Below are positions 15,990 through 26,100 of a DNA stretch of 38,691 nucleotides, piece by piece (position 1 is the first letter of the stretch; each line of letters begins with the position of its first letter). The translations under genes and the position numbers were made by a program. The notes beneath the pieces were generated by a model, which saw only the letters and a list, made by a program, of their open reading frames with translations, did not search any database and was not told where the DNA came from. The DNA is from Clostridiales bacterium (GTDB lineage Bacteria > Bacillota > Clostridia > Peptostreptococcales > Acidaminobacteraceae): contig JASUSA010000031.1 in NCBI GenBank assembly GCA_030446305.1, positions 1 through 38,691 of the forward strand, read 5' to 3'.

Positions 15990-17372
15990 TTACATAACGG
16001 CGTCAGCGAGGCTTGGACTTTGGTGAAGTAATGCGCTGAGCTTTAGAATACCTTGTTGAAACCGTTCATCATCGGGTTCTGTCGTAAGTGCGATGCGAAT
16101 GGCGTTAGGACAGCTGCCGCTATCAACATTAAATTTCTTGGCGCCAATAACGCGGATGCCCACGCGAAGTGCGGCGTTTTCGAAAGTATCTGCATACCAG
16201 CCCTCGGGAAGTGTCAGCCATAAAAACATACTTTCCCGATTAATAGAGAGTTCAAAATCTTCTAGATGGGATCTGGCCATTTGCTGTCTTGCAGAAATGG
16301 CAGCACGAATGCTGACGGCAACTTTATGAATATCGCTGTTTTCGATCATACGTGACAGTATTTCGGCATTTAACGGAGATGCCATCCAGACGGTATGAAC
16401 CAATGCGTTCAAAAATGCATTGCAGTCGCGTTCAGATACTTTTACATAGGCGATGCGAAGTCCAGGATACAGCGTTTTCGAAAAACTGCAGATATAAATG
16501 CTGTTTTGCGGGAGCAGGGCAGATAAAGCAGTTGTGCTCTCCAAATTGGTGAATGCAAAGACATCGTCTTCAATTAGGCGCAAATCCGCTGAACGGATGA
16601 CTTCGGCAAGCTGTTGTTTTCGCTGATCGCTCATGCACGTCGAAGTTGGATTTTGCATATTTGGCATTAGGTAAACACCTTTGATTTGTTGTTTTACGCA
16701 GGCTTGAGCCAATGCATTCGGCAGCATGCCTTCATCATCGCTGGAAATGGCAATTAGCTGAATGCCGCATAATTTGGCAGCATTTATAAAGCCGGGAAAT
16801 GTCAAAGGGTCAGCAGCAATGATATCACCGGGCTGAAACAATCCCAAGAGCGTACAGTGGATTGCATTCATGGCGCCTCCTGTTAGAATGATCTGATTGA
16901 TATTGATATTTCGGAAACCATATTGGGAAAGCCAGTTGGCCGCCGTTTGACGATGGCGATGCAAGCCTGCGCTGTCGACATAGTGATAGATATCCATTAA
17001 TTCCGTTGCATCGCCAACTTGGCGAATTGTTTTTAAAAGCGGTGTTAAATCGGCAATGCCGGGATTGACAAATCCAAAATCAATAAGTGTACTTTGAAGT
17101 GTTTGAGTTGATGCATTTGCATTATAGGCAGTGCTCCGCGCTTTGATGTAAGTGCCATCGCCTTTTCGCGTTTCGATAAGGCCGCGCTGGTTGGCTTCGC
17201 CGTAGGCGCGGGTAATGGTGGTTAGATTGACGCCTATTGTCTCCGCGAGTTGTCGCTGAGGCGGTAGGCGATCATTAGATTTTAATTTTCCAGTGTGTAT
17301 ATCGCGTTCAAGTGCATCGGCAATTGCTTTATAAAGTGCGATGTTGGTATTAATCTGTTTTGGTAGCCACAT
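15990..17372 (-). CDS. MocR-type regulator (GntR winged helix fused to aminotransferase-like domain)
   Basis: A 460-residue fusion. Residues 1-75 are a GntR-type winged helix (DRLPPQRQLAETIGVNLTTITRAYGEANQRGLIETRKGDGTYI). The rest is a fold-type I aminotransferase-like domain with the PLP-binding Lys299 in SFSKTLYPGLR and the PNMQNPTS and IEDDVFAF segments. Such proteins sense PLP or an amine-PLP adduct and bind DNA as head-to-tail dimers. ATG 17372 is preceded by GGGAGA; an upstream in-frame extension to 17438 would run into the operator region. It diverges from a YczE-type membrane gene, as the Bacillus YczR-yczE pair does. Repeats of TATGAC between the genes are candidate binding sites. 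Confidence 0.9.
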   Translation of the reverse strand: MWLPKQINTNIALYKAIADALERDIHTGKLKSNDRLPPQRQLAETIGVNLTTITRAYGEANQRGLIETRKGDGTYIKARSTAYNANASTQTLQSTLIDFGFVNPGIADLTPLLKTIRQVGDATELMDIYHYVDSAGLHRHRQTAANWLSQYGFRNININQIILTGGAMNAIHCTLLGLFQPGDIIAADPLTFPGFINAAKLCGIQLIAISSDDEGMLPNALAQACVKQQIKGVYLMPNMQNPTSTCMSDQRKQQLAEVIRSADLRLIEDDVFAFTNLESTTALSALLPQNSIYICSFSKTLYPGLRIAYVKVSERDCNAFLNALVHTVWMASPLNAEILSRMIENSDIHKVAVSIRAAISARQQMARSHLEDFELSINRESMFLWLTLPEGWYADTFENAALRVGIRVIGAKKFNVDSGSCPNAIRIALTTEPDDERFQQGILKLSALLHQSPSLADAVM

Positions 17373-17397
17373 TGTTCTTCTCCCGTATATGCGTAAA

Positions 17398-17523
17398 ATT
17401 GTATGACAAACAATATGACGTTGACTTTTTAGATGCAAGCACTATAATAAGTAAAAACGAACAGTTCTGTTGAAAACAAAACCAAGTATTGCGTCATACA
17501 ATTAAAAGATGTTGTCATACATT
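17398..17523. promoter_or_regulatory. Candidate MocR operator sites in the divergent region
   Basis: TATGAC occurs at 17402-17407 and 17414-17419, and its reverse complement GTCATA at 17493-17498 and 17514-17519. The outer contexts ATTGTATGAC (17398-17407) and GTCATACAAT (17493-17502) are exact inverted copies. The right-hand pair is spaced 21 bp, two helix turns, which suits the direct-repeat binding of MocR dimers. Clear promoter hexamers were not resolved here. Confidence 0.55.
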
Positions 17524-17560
17524 ATGATAACCTATAACGAGAAAGATGAAAAGGTGTATT

Positions 17561-18211
17561 ATGGTTAAGAATGCTTTAAGACTCATATTTGGACTTTGTC
17601 TCTACTCAGTCGGAATTATCATGACGGTTAAAGCGCAAATTGGCTACGCGCCATGGGATACTTTTCACTATGGTATCAGCGGACACGTGGGTTTGAGTTA
17701 CGGTGTTACGTCGATTGCCGTGGGGGGGATCGCTATGATCATTGCCATGGTATTGGGTGAAAAAATTGGGATTGGTACGGTGCTTAACATGACGATGATT
17801 GGTATCCTATGTGATGTCATTTTACAAAATCAATGGATTGCGACACCTGAATCTTATATAGGGAAAGTGATGCTGTTGGTTATTGGTTTATTGGTCATTG
17901 CCTTTGCATCGTATTTTTATATCAGTTCCGGTTTTGGTGCCGGCCCTAGGGACAGTTTGATGGTTGGATTATCAAAACGACTGCGCTTGCCGGTGGGCGC
18001 TTGCAGAAATTTGATTGAACTTAGTGTTTTGGCAACGGGGTGGCTATTGGGTGGTGCCGTCGGTGTCGGTACGGTGTTATCGGCACTGCTGATGGGTGTG
18101 TTTATTCAATTGGTCTTTAGGCTCATGCGATTTGATGTCAAATCTGTACAGCATATGACGTTTGTGTGGAAAAAGCAGCCTGTCTCTGACATCGAAATAA
18201 CGGAGAAATAA
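17561..18211 (+). CDS. YczE/YyaS/YitT family membrane protein
   Basis: A 216-residue membrane protein with about five hydrophobic helices. LRLIFGLCLYSVGIIMTVKAQIGYAPWDTF and the later GFGAGPRDSLMVGLSKR repeat the G-x-x-P-W/R-D signature of the YczE branch. The family's transport or other role is unproven. Its divergence from a MocR regulator is the classical arrangement for yczE. ATG 17561 has AAAGGTG upstream; an in-frame ATG at 17546 is possible but would add a short charged start. The charged C-terminal tail of about 25 residues is probably cytoplasmic. Confidence 0.82.
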   Translation: MVKNALRLIFGLCLYSVGIIMTVKAQIGYAPWDTFHYGISGHVGLSYGVTSIAVGGIAMIIAMVLGEKIGIGTVLNMTMIGILCDVILQNQWIATPESYIGKVMLLVIGLLVIAFASYFYISSGFGAGPRDSLMVGLSKRLRLPVGACRNLIELSVLATGWLLGGAVGVGTVLSALLMGVFIQLVFRLMRFDVKSVQHMTFVWKKQPVSDIEITEK

Positions 18212-18213
18212 CA

Positions 18214-18267
18214 TTGAAAGCGGTCTTTTAAAGCGTTGTTAAATACGCCGAGAGGGACCGTTTTTTA
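18214..18267 (+). terminator. Probable terminator after the YczE-type gene
   Basis: GCGGTC near 18220 pairs with GGACCGT near 18255-18261, extended by A-T and G-U pairs, and TTTTTT follows. The loop is long, so strength is uncertain. Confidence 0.5.
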
Positions 18268-18339
18268 ATTAAAACATAATATTAGGCGCCTTAAAAATAA
18301 GCTATAATGGAGTTGAAAACAAAGATGGGGAGGCAAGAG

Positions 18340-19404
18340 ATGCGTAAAGTGTTTACAGTGGTTGCCGGCATTGTCATTGTCATTATTATGGCTGTGATGC
18401 TCTTGATATTGGTTTTACAACTGACGGATTATCGACCGTCGGGTCTTGAGTCGACGGCAGTGCGTCACGCAGAATCTGATGAAGCTGCTCAAGAACGCAC
18501 CGTATATGACATTGCAACGTTTAACATTGGTTACTGTGGTTTGGGTGCTGATGAAAATTTCTTTATGGACGGCGGAACCAAGAGCAAGCCGAATGATCTT
18601 GATACGGTGCTAACGTATTATCAGTCAATTGAATCGTACCTCGATTCGATAGACGCTGACTGGATGATGCTTCAAGAGGTGGATGTTCAATCGGATCGTA
18701 CATATGATTTTAATGCTTATCAGGCGCTTCAAAAACATTTCGCATCCATGTCTGCCAATTTTGCCTATAATTATAAGGTGCTCTTTGTCCCTGTCCCCTG
18801 GCCGCCAATGGGACAGGTAAACGCCGGTCAGGCGACCTTCAGCCGTTTTGACATGATAAACGGCGAGCGCTTGGCACTGCCGAGTGATTATGCGTGGCCA
18901 CAAAAGCTGGTGATGCTGGATCGATGTGTCGCGGTTACGCGGTATGCCGTTGCAGACTCAGAACATCAGCTCGTCATGATGAATGCACACTTTTCTGCCT
19001 ATGATGACGGCACACTTCGAGCTGCGCAAATGGCAGTTGTCAAAGCCTACATGGAGGAGGTCTACCGCAGAGGAGACTATGTCATTTTGGGCGGTGATTT
19101 TAATCAGACATTCCCGTCTGTTGATATCAATGCATTTCCATTATTCGAAAATGGCAAATATTATAAACCCTATCAAATTGAAGCTGACTGGACCCCAGAT
19201 GGCTGGCAGTGGGCAGTTGATGATACAAAGCCGACTTATCGTCTGCTCAATGCGCCTTATCAGCCTGGCATAACGCAAGTGGGGATTATTGACGGTTTTC
19301 TGGTTTCACCCAATATAAGCATTGTTGATGTGACAACGGATGATCTTGGATTTGAAGCATCTGATCATAATCCCGTCAGAATGTCCTTTGAACTGATCCG
19401 CTAA
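18340..19404 (+). CDS. Membrane-anchored endonuclease/exonuclease/phosphatase (EEP) family protein
   Basis: A 354-residue protein with an N-terminal signal anchor (about residues 5-28), then an EEP domain facing outward. Catalytic landmarks of the DNase I/sphingomyelinase-like fold are visible: Asn62 in ATFNIGY, Glu113 in MLQEVD, NAHFSA, the GGDFNQ metal/phosphate site and His343 in SDHNPV. The fold cleaves phosphodiesters or phosphomonoesters with a divalent metal; outside a Gram-positive cell the substrate could be nucleic acid, phospholipid or inositol phosphate. GGGGAGG before ATG 18340 supports this start over an in-frame ATG at 18307, which overlaps a TATAAT. It precedes an exported GHL10 protein. 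Confidence 0.82.
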   Translation: MRKVFTVVAGIVIVIIMAVMLLILVLQLTDYRPSGLESTAVRHAESDEAAQERTVYDIATFNIGYCGLGADENFFMDGGTKSKPNDLDTVLTYYQSIESYLDSIDADWMMLQEVDVQSDRTYDFNAYQALQKHFASMSANFAYNYKVLFVPVPWPPMGQVNAGQATFSRFDMINGERLALPSDYAWPQKLVMLDRCVAVTRYAVADSEHQLVMMNAHFSAYDDGTLRAAQMAVVKAYMEEVYRRGDYVILGGDFNQTFPSVDINAFPLFENGKYYKPYQIEADWTPDGWQWAVDDTKPTYRLLNAPYQPGITQVGIIDGFLVSPNISIVDVTTDDLGFEASDHNPVRMSFELIR

Positions 19405-19428
19405 GCAGCGGCATTTAGTGTAAAACTG

Positions 19429-19467
19429 AGTATTGTATTAAAGAAAAGCAGTATTGTATTAGAGAAA
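19429..19467 (+). repeat. 18-bp direct repeat upstream of the GHL10 gene
   Basis: AGTATTGTATTAAAGAAA (19429-19446) recurs with one change at 19450-19467, a 21-bp period. It lies 48-86 bases before the start codon and could hold promoter or activator sites, but no good hexamer pair was assigned. Confidence 0.6.
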
Positions 19468-19514
19468 TACGGTAAAATTAATTGTATGGATTGACATCAT
19501 TGAAAGAGGTAAAC

Positions 19515-21011
19515 ATGATTGGAAAATTAGAAAAGCATATCGTACTCGGCATCGTATTATTGATTTGTCTCAGTGGAAATGTCGCAATGGCCGACACGAC
19601 AATGAAAGGGATCTGGGTCGCTACGGTGTATGGCATTGACTATCCCGGTAGTCCTACCCAAAATCCTGAACAGCTAAAAGCTGATGCAGACCGTATTTTA
19701 GAAACGGCCAAAGAAGCAGGTATGAATGCCGTATTTTTGCAGGTTCGCCCCACAGGAGACGCGCTTTACCCATCTGCATTGTTTCCATGGTCCAAATTCT
19801 TAACGGGAACAGAGGGAAATGCACCTGCAGATTCTTTTGACCCGCTTGCGTATTGGGTGACACAGGCACATGCAATGGGCATCGAACTGCACGCTTGGAT
19901 CAATCCGTACCGCGTCACGCGTGATATGGCAAAAACAGAGGAAAACCCTTATTCAAAACTGTCTGCCGAGAACATGGCGAGACGTCACCCAGAATGGACA
20001 GTTCGTCATTCAGATGGCAATTTGTACTACAATCCGGGATTACCGGAGGTAGAAAAATTGATCGTCGATGGCGTCGCTGAAATCGTTGAACGTTATGATG
20101 TCGATGGCATACATTTTGATGATTACTTTTATCCGGGTCAAAACTTTGATGATGCAGCCGCATATGCACAATATTGCGACAGTGGTGAAACGCTGGATGA
20201 TTTCAGGAGGCGCGTTGTCACGCATATGATTAAAGAAGTCGATGCGCGCGTTCACGCCATTGATCCCGCATGTCGATTTGGCGTCAGCCCTTTTGGCATA
20301 TGGGCAAATGACAACAGCATGAAAGATGGCAGCAAAACGCGTGGCAGTCAATCATATTTTAGTCATTATGCAGATACAAAAAAATGGGTAGAGGAAGGCT
20401 ATGTGGATTATATTGCGCCGCAGCTCTACTGGTATATTGGGTATGACATTGCAGATTATCAGGTACTTGCAAAATGGTGGGCTGATGCTGTGGAAGGAAC
20501 CGATGTCGATTTATACATCGGTCACGGTGCTTATCGCATTCAAACGGATGATTCGTCAAAGCCGTGGTATGGAACGTCCGAATTGGCCAGTCAGATAAAA
20601 CTCAATCAGACGCTGCCGCAGATTAAGGGCAGTCTTTACTATAATTACAGCGCATTTAAAGCACATCCTGAGCTTGTAGACACAGTTAAACAGCAAGTGC
20701 TCTCAGCGGAGAATTTTAAACATATTGTTGAAGATCGGACACCGCTCACAGATCAGCTGGTGGTACAAGGTACAGAAAAAATAACGGTTTCATGTCGTGC
20801 ACCAATGGGCAGTATTGTCAACGTCAACGTGCTTGGCAGGCTCTATTTCCTCGCTGCGTCTGAAACGCCGGATGGTGACGGCAAATGTATCTATCAAACA
20901 ATGATCCCAGTCAGTGACTTTCAATCATTGAAGTCATTTAATCCCGTTTACCGCATTCGTTACAACGGCGCGCATTATGATTATGCGGCAGCGGGCAAAT
21001 TTATCTTTTAA
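19515..21011 (+). CDS. Exported glycosyl hydrolase-like 10 (GHL10, DUF187) protein
   Basis: A 498-residue protein with a signal peptide (KLEKH basic start, hydrophobic LGIVLLICLSGNVA, likely cut after AMA at 24-26). The TIM-barrel of the GHL10 family follows: MKGIWVATVYGIDYP, AGMNAVFLQVRPTGDALYPS, ELHAWINPYRV, DGIHFDDYFYP and DYIAPQLYW. Acidic residues in HFDDYFYP are the likely catalytic pair. A C-terminal beta-rich region of about 85 residues may bind carbohydrate or wall. Family members are thought to act on polysaccharides or peptidoglycan, with few tested. AGAGGT precedes ATG 19515. It ends at a large hairpin terminator. Confidence 0.87.
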   Translation: MIGKLEKHIVLGIVLLICLSGNVAMADTTMKGIWVATVYGIDYPGSPTQNPEQLKADADRILETAKEAGMNAVFLQVRPTGDALYPSALFPWSKFLTGTEGNAPADSFDPLAYWVTQAHAMGIELHAWINPYRVTRDMAKTEENPYSKLSAENMARRHPEWTVRHSDGNLYYNPGLPEVEKLIVDGVAEIVERYDVDGIHFDDYFYPGQNFDDAAAYAQYCDSGETLDDFRRRVVTHMIKEVDARVHAIDPACRFGVSPFGIWANDNSMKDGSKTRGSQSYFSHYADTKKWVEEGYVDYIAPQLYWYIGYDIADYQVLAKWWADAVEGTDVDLYIGHGAYRIQTDDSSKPWYGTSELASQIKLNQTLPQIKGSLYYNYSAFKAHPELVDTVKQQVLSAENFKHIVEDRTPLTDQLVVQGTEKITVSCRAPMGSIVNVNVLGRLYFLAASETPDGDGKCIYQTMIPVSDFQSLKSFNPVYRIRYNGAHYDYAAAGKFIF

Positions 21012-21016
21012 AAGCA

Positions 21017-21107
21017 AAAACTGTGTCAGCATATAGCGTGAATAGCCGCAATGGTTAAACCTTTGCAGCAAAATTCAGAGCACATATGAGCTGGCACAGT
21101 TTTTTTA
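21017..21107 (+). terminator. Branched bidirectional terminator between GHL10 and uup-like genes
   Basis: AACTGTGTCAGC (21019-21030) pairs with GCTGGCACAGTT (21090-21101) with one G-U, enclosing a second hairpin near 21048-21066, and TTTTTTT follows. On the minus strand the stem is followed by TTTTT as well, so it can serve the convergent gene. Confidence 0.75.
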
Positions 21108-21127
21108 TACATTAATAATGAAACCTT

Positions 21128-22909
21128 TCAGGCCTCATAAGATTCTTTTAGTGCAAGAAGTGCTTCATATGCTTCAAGCGCTTCCAAATAAGCGAGTTCA
21201 GTTGCTTCCTTCGTTTCATACAGCGTTTGAATTTTAGCAAAATCTGCTGCATTTGCCGTCATTTCAGCCTGAATGGAATCAAGTTTGGCTTCAAGTGATT
21301 CAATGGTTTGCGGCAAGGTTTCAAGCTGTTTGGCTTCTTTATAAGAAAGTTTCTTTTTAACAGCCTTCGGTTTTTCCGTCTTTGGCTTTGCCGTTTCAGT
21401 ATGGTTTGCAACAAGATCTGCTGTCGCAGGTTGACGCTCTAAATAATCACTGTAATTGCCCTGCTGGATGTCAATATTGTCAATGTCGTCGAACACAAAG
21501 AGTTGGTCACAGGTTCGATCTAAAAAATAGCGATCATGCGAAACGCAGAGGACAATCCCTTCAAAGGAATCAAGATAGCCCTCCAGTGCCTTTAACGTAT
21601 CGAGATCAAGGTTGTTTGTCGGCTCATCCAACAGCAGAACATTGGGTGCGCCAATTAGCAGTTTCAGCAATTGCAGCCTTCGGCGTTCACCGCCTGAAAG
21701 CGCATCAATCGGTGTATACTGCAAGCTGCTTGTAAACAAAAACTGTTCCATGATATCGCCTGCACTGATGCGGTAACCGTCTTTTGTCGTCACATATTCA
21801 GCGACTTCCTTGATATAGTCAATGGCACGCATAGATGAATTGGCGTCAATATCAGGATTTTGAGTGAAATAGGCGAGTTTGACAGTTGAGCCGAATTCAT
21901 AATTGCCGTCGACAGGCGATAGTATACCGGCAAGTGTGTTGAGAAGGGTAGATTTACCGGTGCCGTTGCCGCCAATGATTCCAATGCGGTCTCCCGGCTT
22001 CGCCATATAGGTCAGCGGCTTTCTCAGGGCATTGCCATAACCAATTGACAAGCCGTTAATCTCCAAAATCTTTTTGCCGAGCCGTGTAAAGGCAGTCTCG
22101 ATGGTGATTTGTTCATCAGAAATTTGAGACATGTTTTCTCTCAGCGCTTCAAAACGCTGAATACGCGATTTTGATTTTGTACCGCGCGCTTGTACACCGG
22201 CACGAATCCAAGCCAGTTCACTGACATAAAGATTTTTCATTTTTTTATAAGCACTTGCCTGCTGTATGAGGCGAGTGTTTTTATTTTCAAGATAAGTTTC
22301 ATATCGGCCATCATAACTGTAGAGCGTGCTGTCGGAAAGTTCAAAGATGCGCGTGACAATTCGATTGAGAAAGTAACGATCATGTGTAACCATCAAAATA
22401 GCACATTTCATGCGGTTTAAGTACGCTTCCAGCCAGTCGATGGTTTCGTTGTCCATGTGATTGGTGGGTTCATCGAGCAGCAGGAGATCACATGGCTTTA
22501 GAAGGGTTGCCGCCAGTGCAATGCGCTTGCGTTGACCGCCTGAAAAAAGCTGGATACACTGTTGGTGTGCATCAATCTTTAAATGATTTAGCATGGTACT
22601 TATTTCATAGTCTTCATGAGCATCTGCATCTTTTCCCAAAAAGGATTTAACCTGCTCGTGTGCTGTCAGTGCTTCGTCAAAGATAGGATCCTGTAAGAGA
22701 TGGCTGACACGTAAATCTCTCATTTTGGTTATCTTGCCTTGGTCGACGGTTTCATCACCGTTTATAATTTTTAAAAGCGTACTTTTACCGGTGCCGTTAA
22801 CACCGATTAAGCCTATTTTTTCGCCTTCTGAAAGACTGACGTCAATTGCCTTAAACAAAGTCTGGGCGCCGAAGGTTTTGGTTATATTTTCGAGTGTTAT
22901 CAGTGTCAT
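21128..22909 (-). CDS. uup: ABC-F family ATPase, Uup-like
   Basis: A 593-residue protein with two ABC domains: GVNGTGKST, FSGGQRKRIAL and LLLDEPTNHMD in the first; GGNGTGKST, LSGGERRRLQL and LLLDEPTNNLD in the second. The linker ELAWIRAGVQARGTKSKSR is the Uup hallmark. A C-terminal coiled coil of about 80 residues (after a Lys/Pro-rich hinge) matches the Uup nucleic-acid-binding domain. Uup is linked to ribosome function and to limiting excision of repeated or mobile DNA. AAAGGTG lies just before ATG 22909. A good promoter with an overlapping inverted repeat is found upstream. This is the second ABC-F in the window and, unlike the first, has no long leader. Confidence 0.88.
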   Translation of the reverse strand: MTLITLENITKTFGAQTLFKAIDVSLSEGEKIGLIGVNGTGKSTLLKIINGDETVDQGKITKMRDLRVSHLLQDPIFDEALTAHEQVKSFLGKDADAHEDYEISTMLNHLKIDAHQQCIQLFSGGQRKRIALAATLLKPCDLLLLDEPTNHMDNETIDWLEAYLNRMKCAILMVTHDRYFLNRIVTRIFELSDSTLYSYDGRYETYLENKNTRLIQQASAYKKMKNLYVSELAWIRAGVQARGTKSKSRIQRFEALRENMSQISDEQITIETAFTRLGKKILEINGLSIGYGNALRKPLTYMAKPGDRIGIIGGNGTGKSTLLNTLAGILSPVDGNYEFGSTVKLAYFTQNPDIDANSSMRAIDYIKEVAEYVTTKDGYRISAGDIMEQFLFTSSLQYTPIDALSGGERRRLQLLKLLIGAPNVLLLDEPTNNLDLDTLKALEGYLDSFEGIVLCVSHDRYFLDRTCDQLFVFDDIDNIDIQQGNYSDYLERQPATADLVANHTETAKPKTEKPKAVKKKLSYKEAKQLETLPQTIESLEAKLDSIQAEMTANAADFAKIQTLYETKEATELAYLEALEAYEALLALKESYEA

Positions 22910-22936
22910 AGATTCACCTTTCTTTAAATCAGTAAC

Positions 22937-22965
22937 ATTTTATCGCAATTGTCAGCGCTTGACAA
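22937..22965 (-). promoter_or_regulatory. Promoter of the uup-like gene
   Basis: On the minus strand TTGTCA (plus 22960-22965), a 17-base spacer and TAAAAT (plus 22937-22942). Confidence 0.7.
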
Positions 22966-22966
22966 T
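22948..22966. promoter_or_regulatory. Inverted repeat over the uup promoter, possible operator
   Basis: ATTGTCA-N5-TGACAAT is a perfect 7-bp dyad covering the -35 hexamer and part of the spacer. A repressor binding here would block the promoter. The cognate factor is not identifiable. Confidence 0.45.
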
Positions 22967-23070
22967 GTCCATTTAGAAATGCTGATGAATAGACTGCTTG
23001 AAAAGCATCAGCGGATATTCTCAGTTGATGTGCACTAAAGGCTGTTGCTGCAATTGTGGAAACTTAGGAA

Positions 23071-23117
23071 TTTCTTAAGATATTTTAAGAGAAGATTTAG
23101 CGTTTATCCGTTATGAT
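23071..23117 (+). promoter_or_regulatory. Candidate response-regulator box and activated promoter of the RND operon
   Basis: Two adjacent 10-bp direct repeats, TTTCTTAAGA and TATTTTAAGA (23071-23090, 8 of 10 matching), resemble OmpR/PhoB-type half-sites. TATGAT at 23112-23117 is a good -10, while the expected -35 position (GAGAAG) is poor. This is the layout of a promoter that needs an activator next to RNA polymerase. The OmpR-type regulator at 29085 is the obvious candidate; this is inferred. Confidence 0.5.
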
Positions 23118-23145
23118 AGCGAAAGATAAAGAAATGGAGGCACAC

Positions 23146-26100
23146 ATGGAAAAAGATTTACCAGAGTTGAAGATGCCCCAGAATATAATGGGAAAAATGG
23201 CATCTGTTTTTATTGACCGTTTTAGAGTTGTCTATTTGATTATTCTTGCTGTTCTGCTGCTCGGTATGATGACGTATCAGCAGTTGCCTAAGGAGACAGT
23301 ACCGGATATATCACTCAGTTACATTTATGTCCAAGTGCCCTATCCGGGCGCTGCCGTTACAGATATCGACGCCATGGTATCTGAACCGATTGAAGATAAG
23401 CTCACCGGCATCAGTGATGTGAAGGGCGTTACGGCTAACATCCAAAATGGCTATGCACTAATTATAGCAGAATTTGAGGAAACGGCTGACATGGATGATG
23501 CTGAGCAAAAAGTGCGAAATGAAATCGCTCAAGTCAATCTGCCAAGTGGTGCAATGACGCCTGTCGTCGGTGTATTTGAAACAGGCGAAATGCCGATTTT
23601 CAATGTGACGGTAACAGGGGATTATGATCTCGTCGCCTTAAAAGAATACGGCGAACGCATTCAAGATCAAATGGAAAGTGTCCCAGGAATACGTGAAGTA
23701 TCACTCTCAGGCGGTTATGACCGCGAAATACAGGTGAAAGTCGATGATGTGACACTGAGAGAGTATGGGCTGTCTTTTTCTGCCGTAACGCAAGCACTGC
23801 AAGCATCAAACATCAACTTGCCTGCAGGTGATCTCAACATAGATGACGAGGATGTCAATATTCGCGTTGACGAGCGGTTTACAAGTGTTGAAGATATTGA
23901 AAACCTTGTAATTGCTTCATCGCCGAATAGAACGTTGTTTTTGCATGATGTTGCAATTGTAACGGATTCGCATAAGACGCCATCATCGCTTTCAAGATTA
24001 TACCTTTATGAGAATGCCGATGAAAAAACAGCACCTGCCGTTTACTTAAGTGTTTACCGAGAAAGCGGCTACGATATTGTCGCGCCATCGGAAGCGCTGA
24101 GAAATATTATCGCGACATCACCTTCGCATGCAATTCCGGAAGATGTACAGCTGCTGGTTACAGCCGATCAGAGTGAAGATGTTGTGAAAGACCTCAATAC
24201 AGTTGTCAACAACGCTCTTGGCGGCTTGATCAGTGTCATTCTCGTTCTCTATATTTTTATAGGTCTCAATGAAGCGCTCATCGTGTCTTCTGTTATTCCA
24301 ATTTCACTTTTTATTGCGCTGCTTTTAATGAAACTCACAGGCATTTCATTTAATACGATCTCACTCACAGGCTTTATTATTGCACTGGGGCTGCTCGTGG
24401 ACAATGCGATTGTCGTCATGGAAAATATCGATAGATTGCGTGAAGAAGGGGTCGACCGCATCACTGCGGCTAAAAAAGGCCTTAATCAGGTGGCACCGGC
24501 CGTCTTGGCGGCGACGCTTACGACGGTTGGAGCGTTTATCCCCGTTGCGATGACGCCGGGGATCATTGGAAAATTTCTGAGCGTCATGCCGAAGACGATT
24601 ATCTTTATCATTGCGGCGTCGTTTTTCGTTTCCATTATCATAACGCCAGCACTGTGTTCAAAATTTCTTTCTGCCTATAAAGTGAAGCGTCCACTGCCGA
24701 CACGCGGTCAAATGATTCGATCCGGCATTTTTATTTTCGCACTCTCCATATTGGCCTTTTCAAACCAATGGCAGATCACCGGAACGACTGTGGTCATCGC
24801 TGCTGTGTTTACGCTGTTCTATGCTGGTATTACCATTAGTAAAAAGCGGACAGCAGAAACGGGTGAGCACGGTATGATTGAGCGTTATAAGCACTTTATT
24901 TATCAGCTCATTGCTTCAAAATCAAAAAAAATAATGGTGATGGCAATTGCCATTGTGGTCTTTATCGCTTCGGTTGCAACCATTCCAACAGGTATTTTGA
25001 AATTGGAACTGTTCCCGTATGAAGAACCAACATCCATGCTTATCAACATTGTGGCGCCAATCGGTACCATGCTGACAGATACGTCATCCATTGCTGAAAA
25101 TGTTGAAAGTGTGCTTTACGATATACCGGGATTAAAATCATTTACGACTAATGTTGGCGGTGATAAAGCAAATGAGGCTGCCATCACCGTTGAACTTATG
25201 GATGAAGAAGATCGAGAAAGCACCGGGGAAACCATCCAAAATGAAATCAGATCGCGCGTTCAACAAATTCCAGGTGCAAAAATAGAAGTTAAAGCGCAAT
25301 CGGCAATGTCTCGTGTATCAAGCGGGGCGGCAATCAGCCTCGGCCTTAAGGGCGATGATCTCGAGACACTGCAGTTATATGCAGATCAGTATTACAATGT
25401 TTTAAAAGAAATTGAAGGTGTTGTTGAACCGTCTTTGTCCACAGATGGCGGCAATCGAGAACTCGTCGTTGACATTGATCCAAACCGCGTCGCATATTAT
25501 GGCCTTAATTTGGCTTCTGTGGCGACAGAGATCAGACAGCATGTTTCAGGTTCAACGGTAGGAACTTATACCGAGGATCTAGAAGAATATGACATTACCA
25601 TGTACTATGAAGACGGTGAAATTCAAAGTGCAAAAGATTTCGATAAAATATTTTTTACGAGTCCAACAGGTGATCGGATTAACTTTAATGAAGTTGCATC
25701 GTTAAAATTTCAAAATGGCATCGGCGGTATTGAAAAAGAAGACGGTGAGAAGATCATCTACGTAGAAGCAGATATTGCACCCGGCTACAATTCAGCAGAG
25801 GTCAATCGCGAATTTTCTGATAAGGTCGAATCCATTCAATTGCCAAAGGGTATATCGCAGCAAGTTGGCGGGGAGATGAGAGATCTAAACGAACAAATTG
25901 GCAACATGGCATTTAACTTTGTCATCGCGCTACTCATGGTCTATATCATTCTGGTGGTACAGTTTAATTCATTCCTTCAGCCGCTCATGATACTTTTCTC
26001 AGTGCCGTTTGCAATTATCGGTGTGGTCATCGGTCTTATTGCCACCGGGAATAATCTAGGGTTTTATGCCATGTTCGGCATTGTGGCGCTGGTAGGTATT

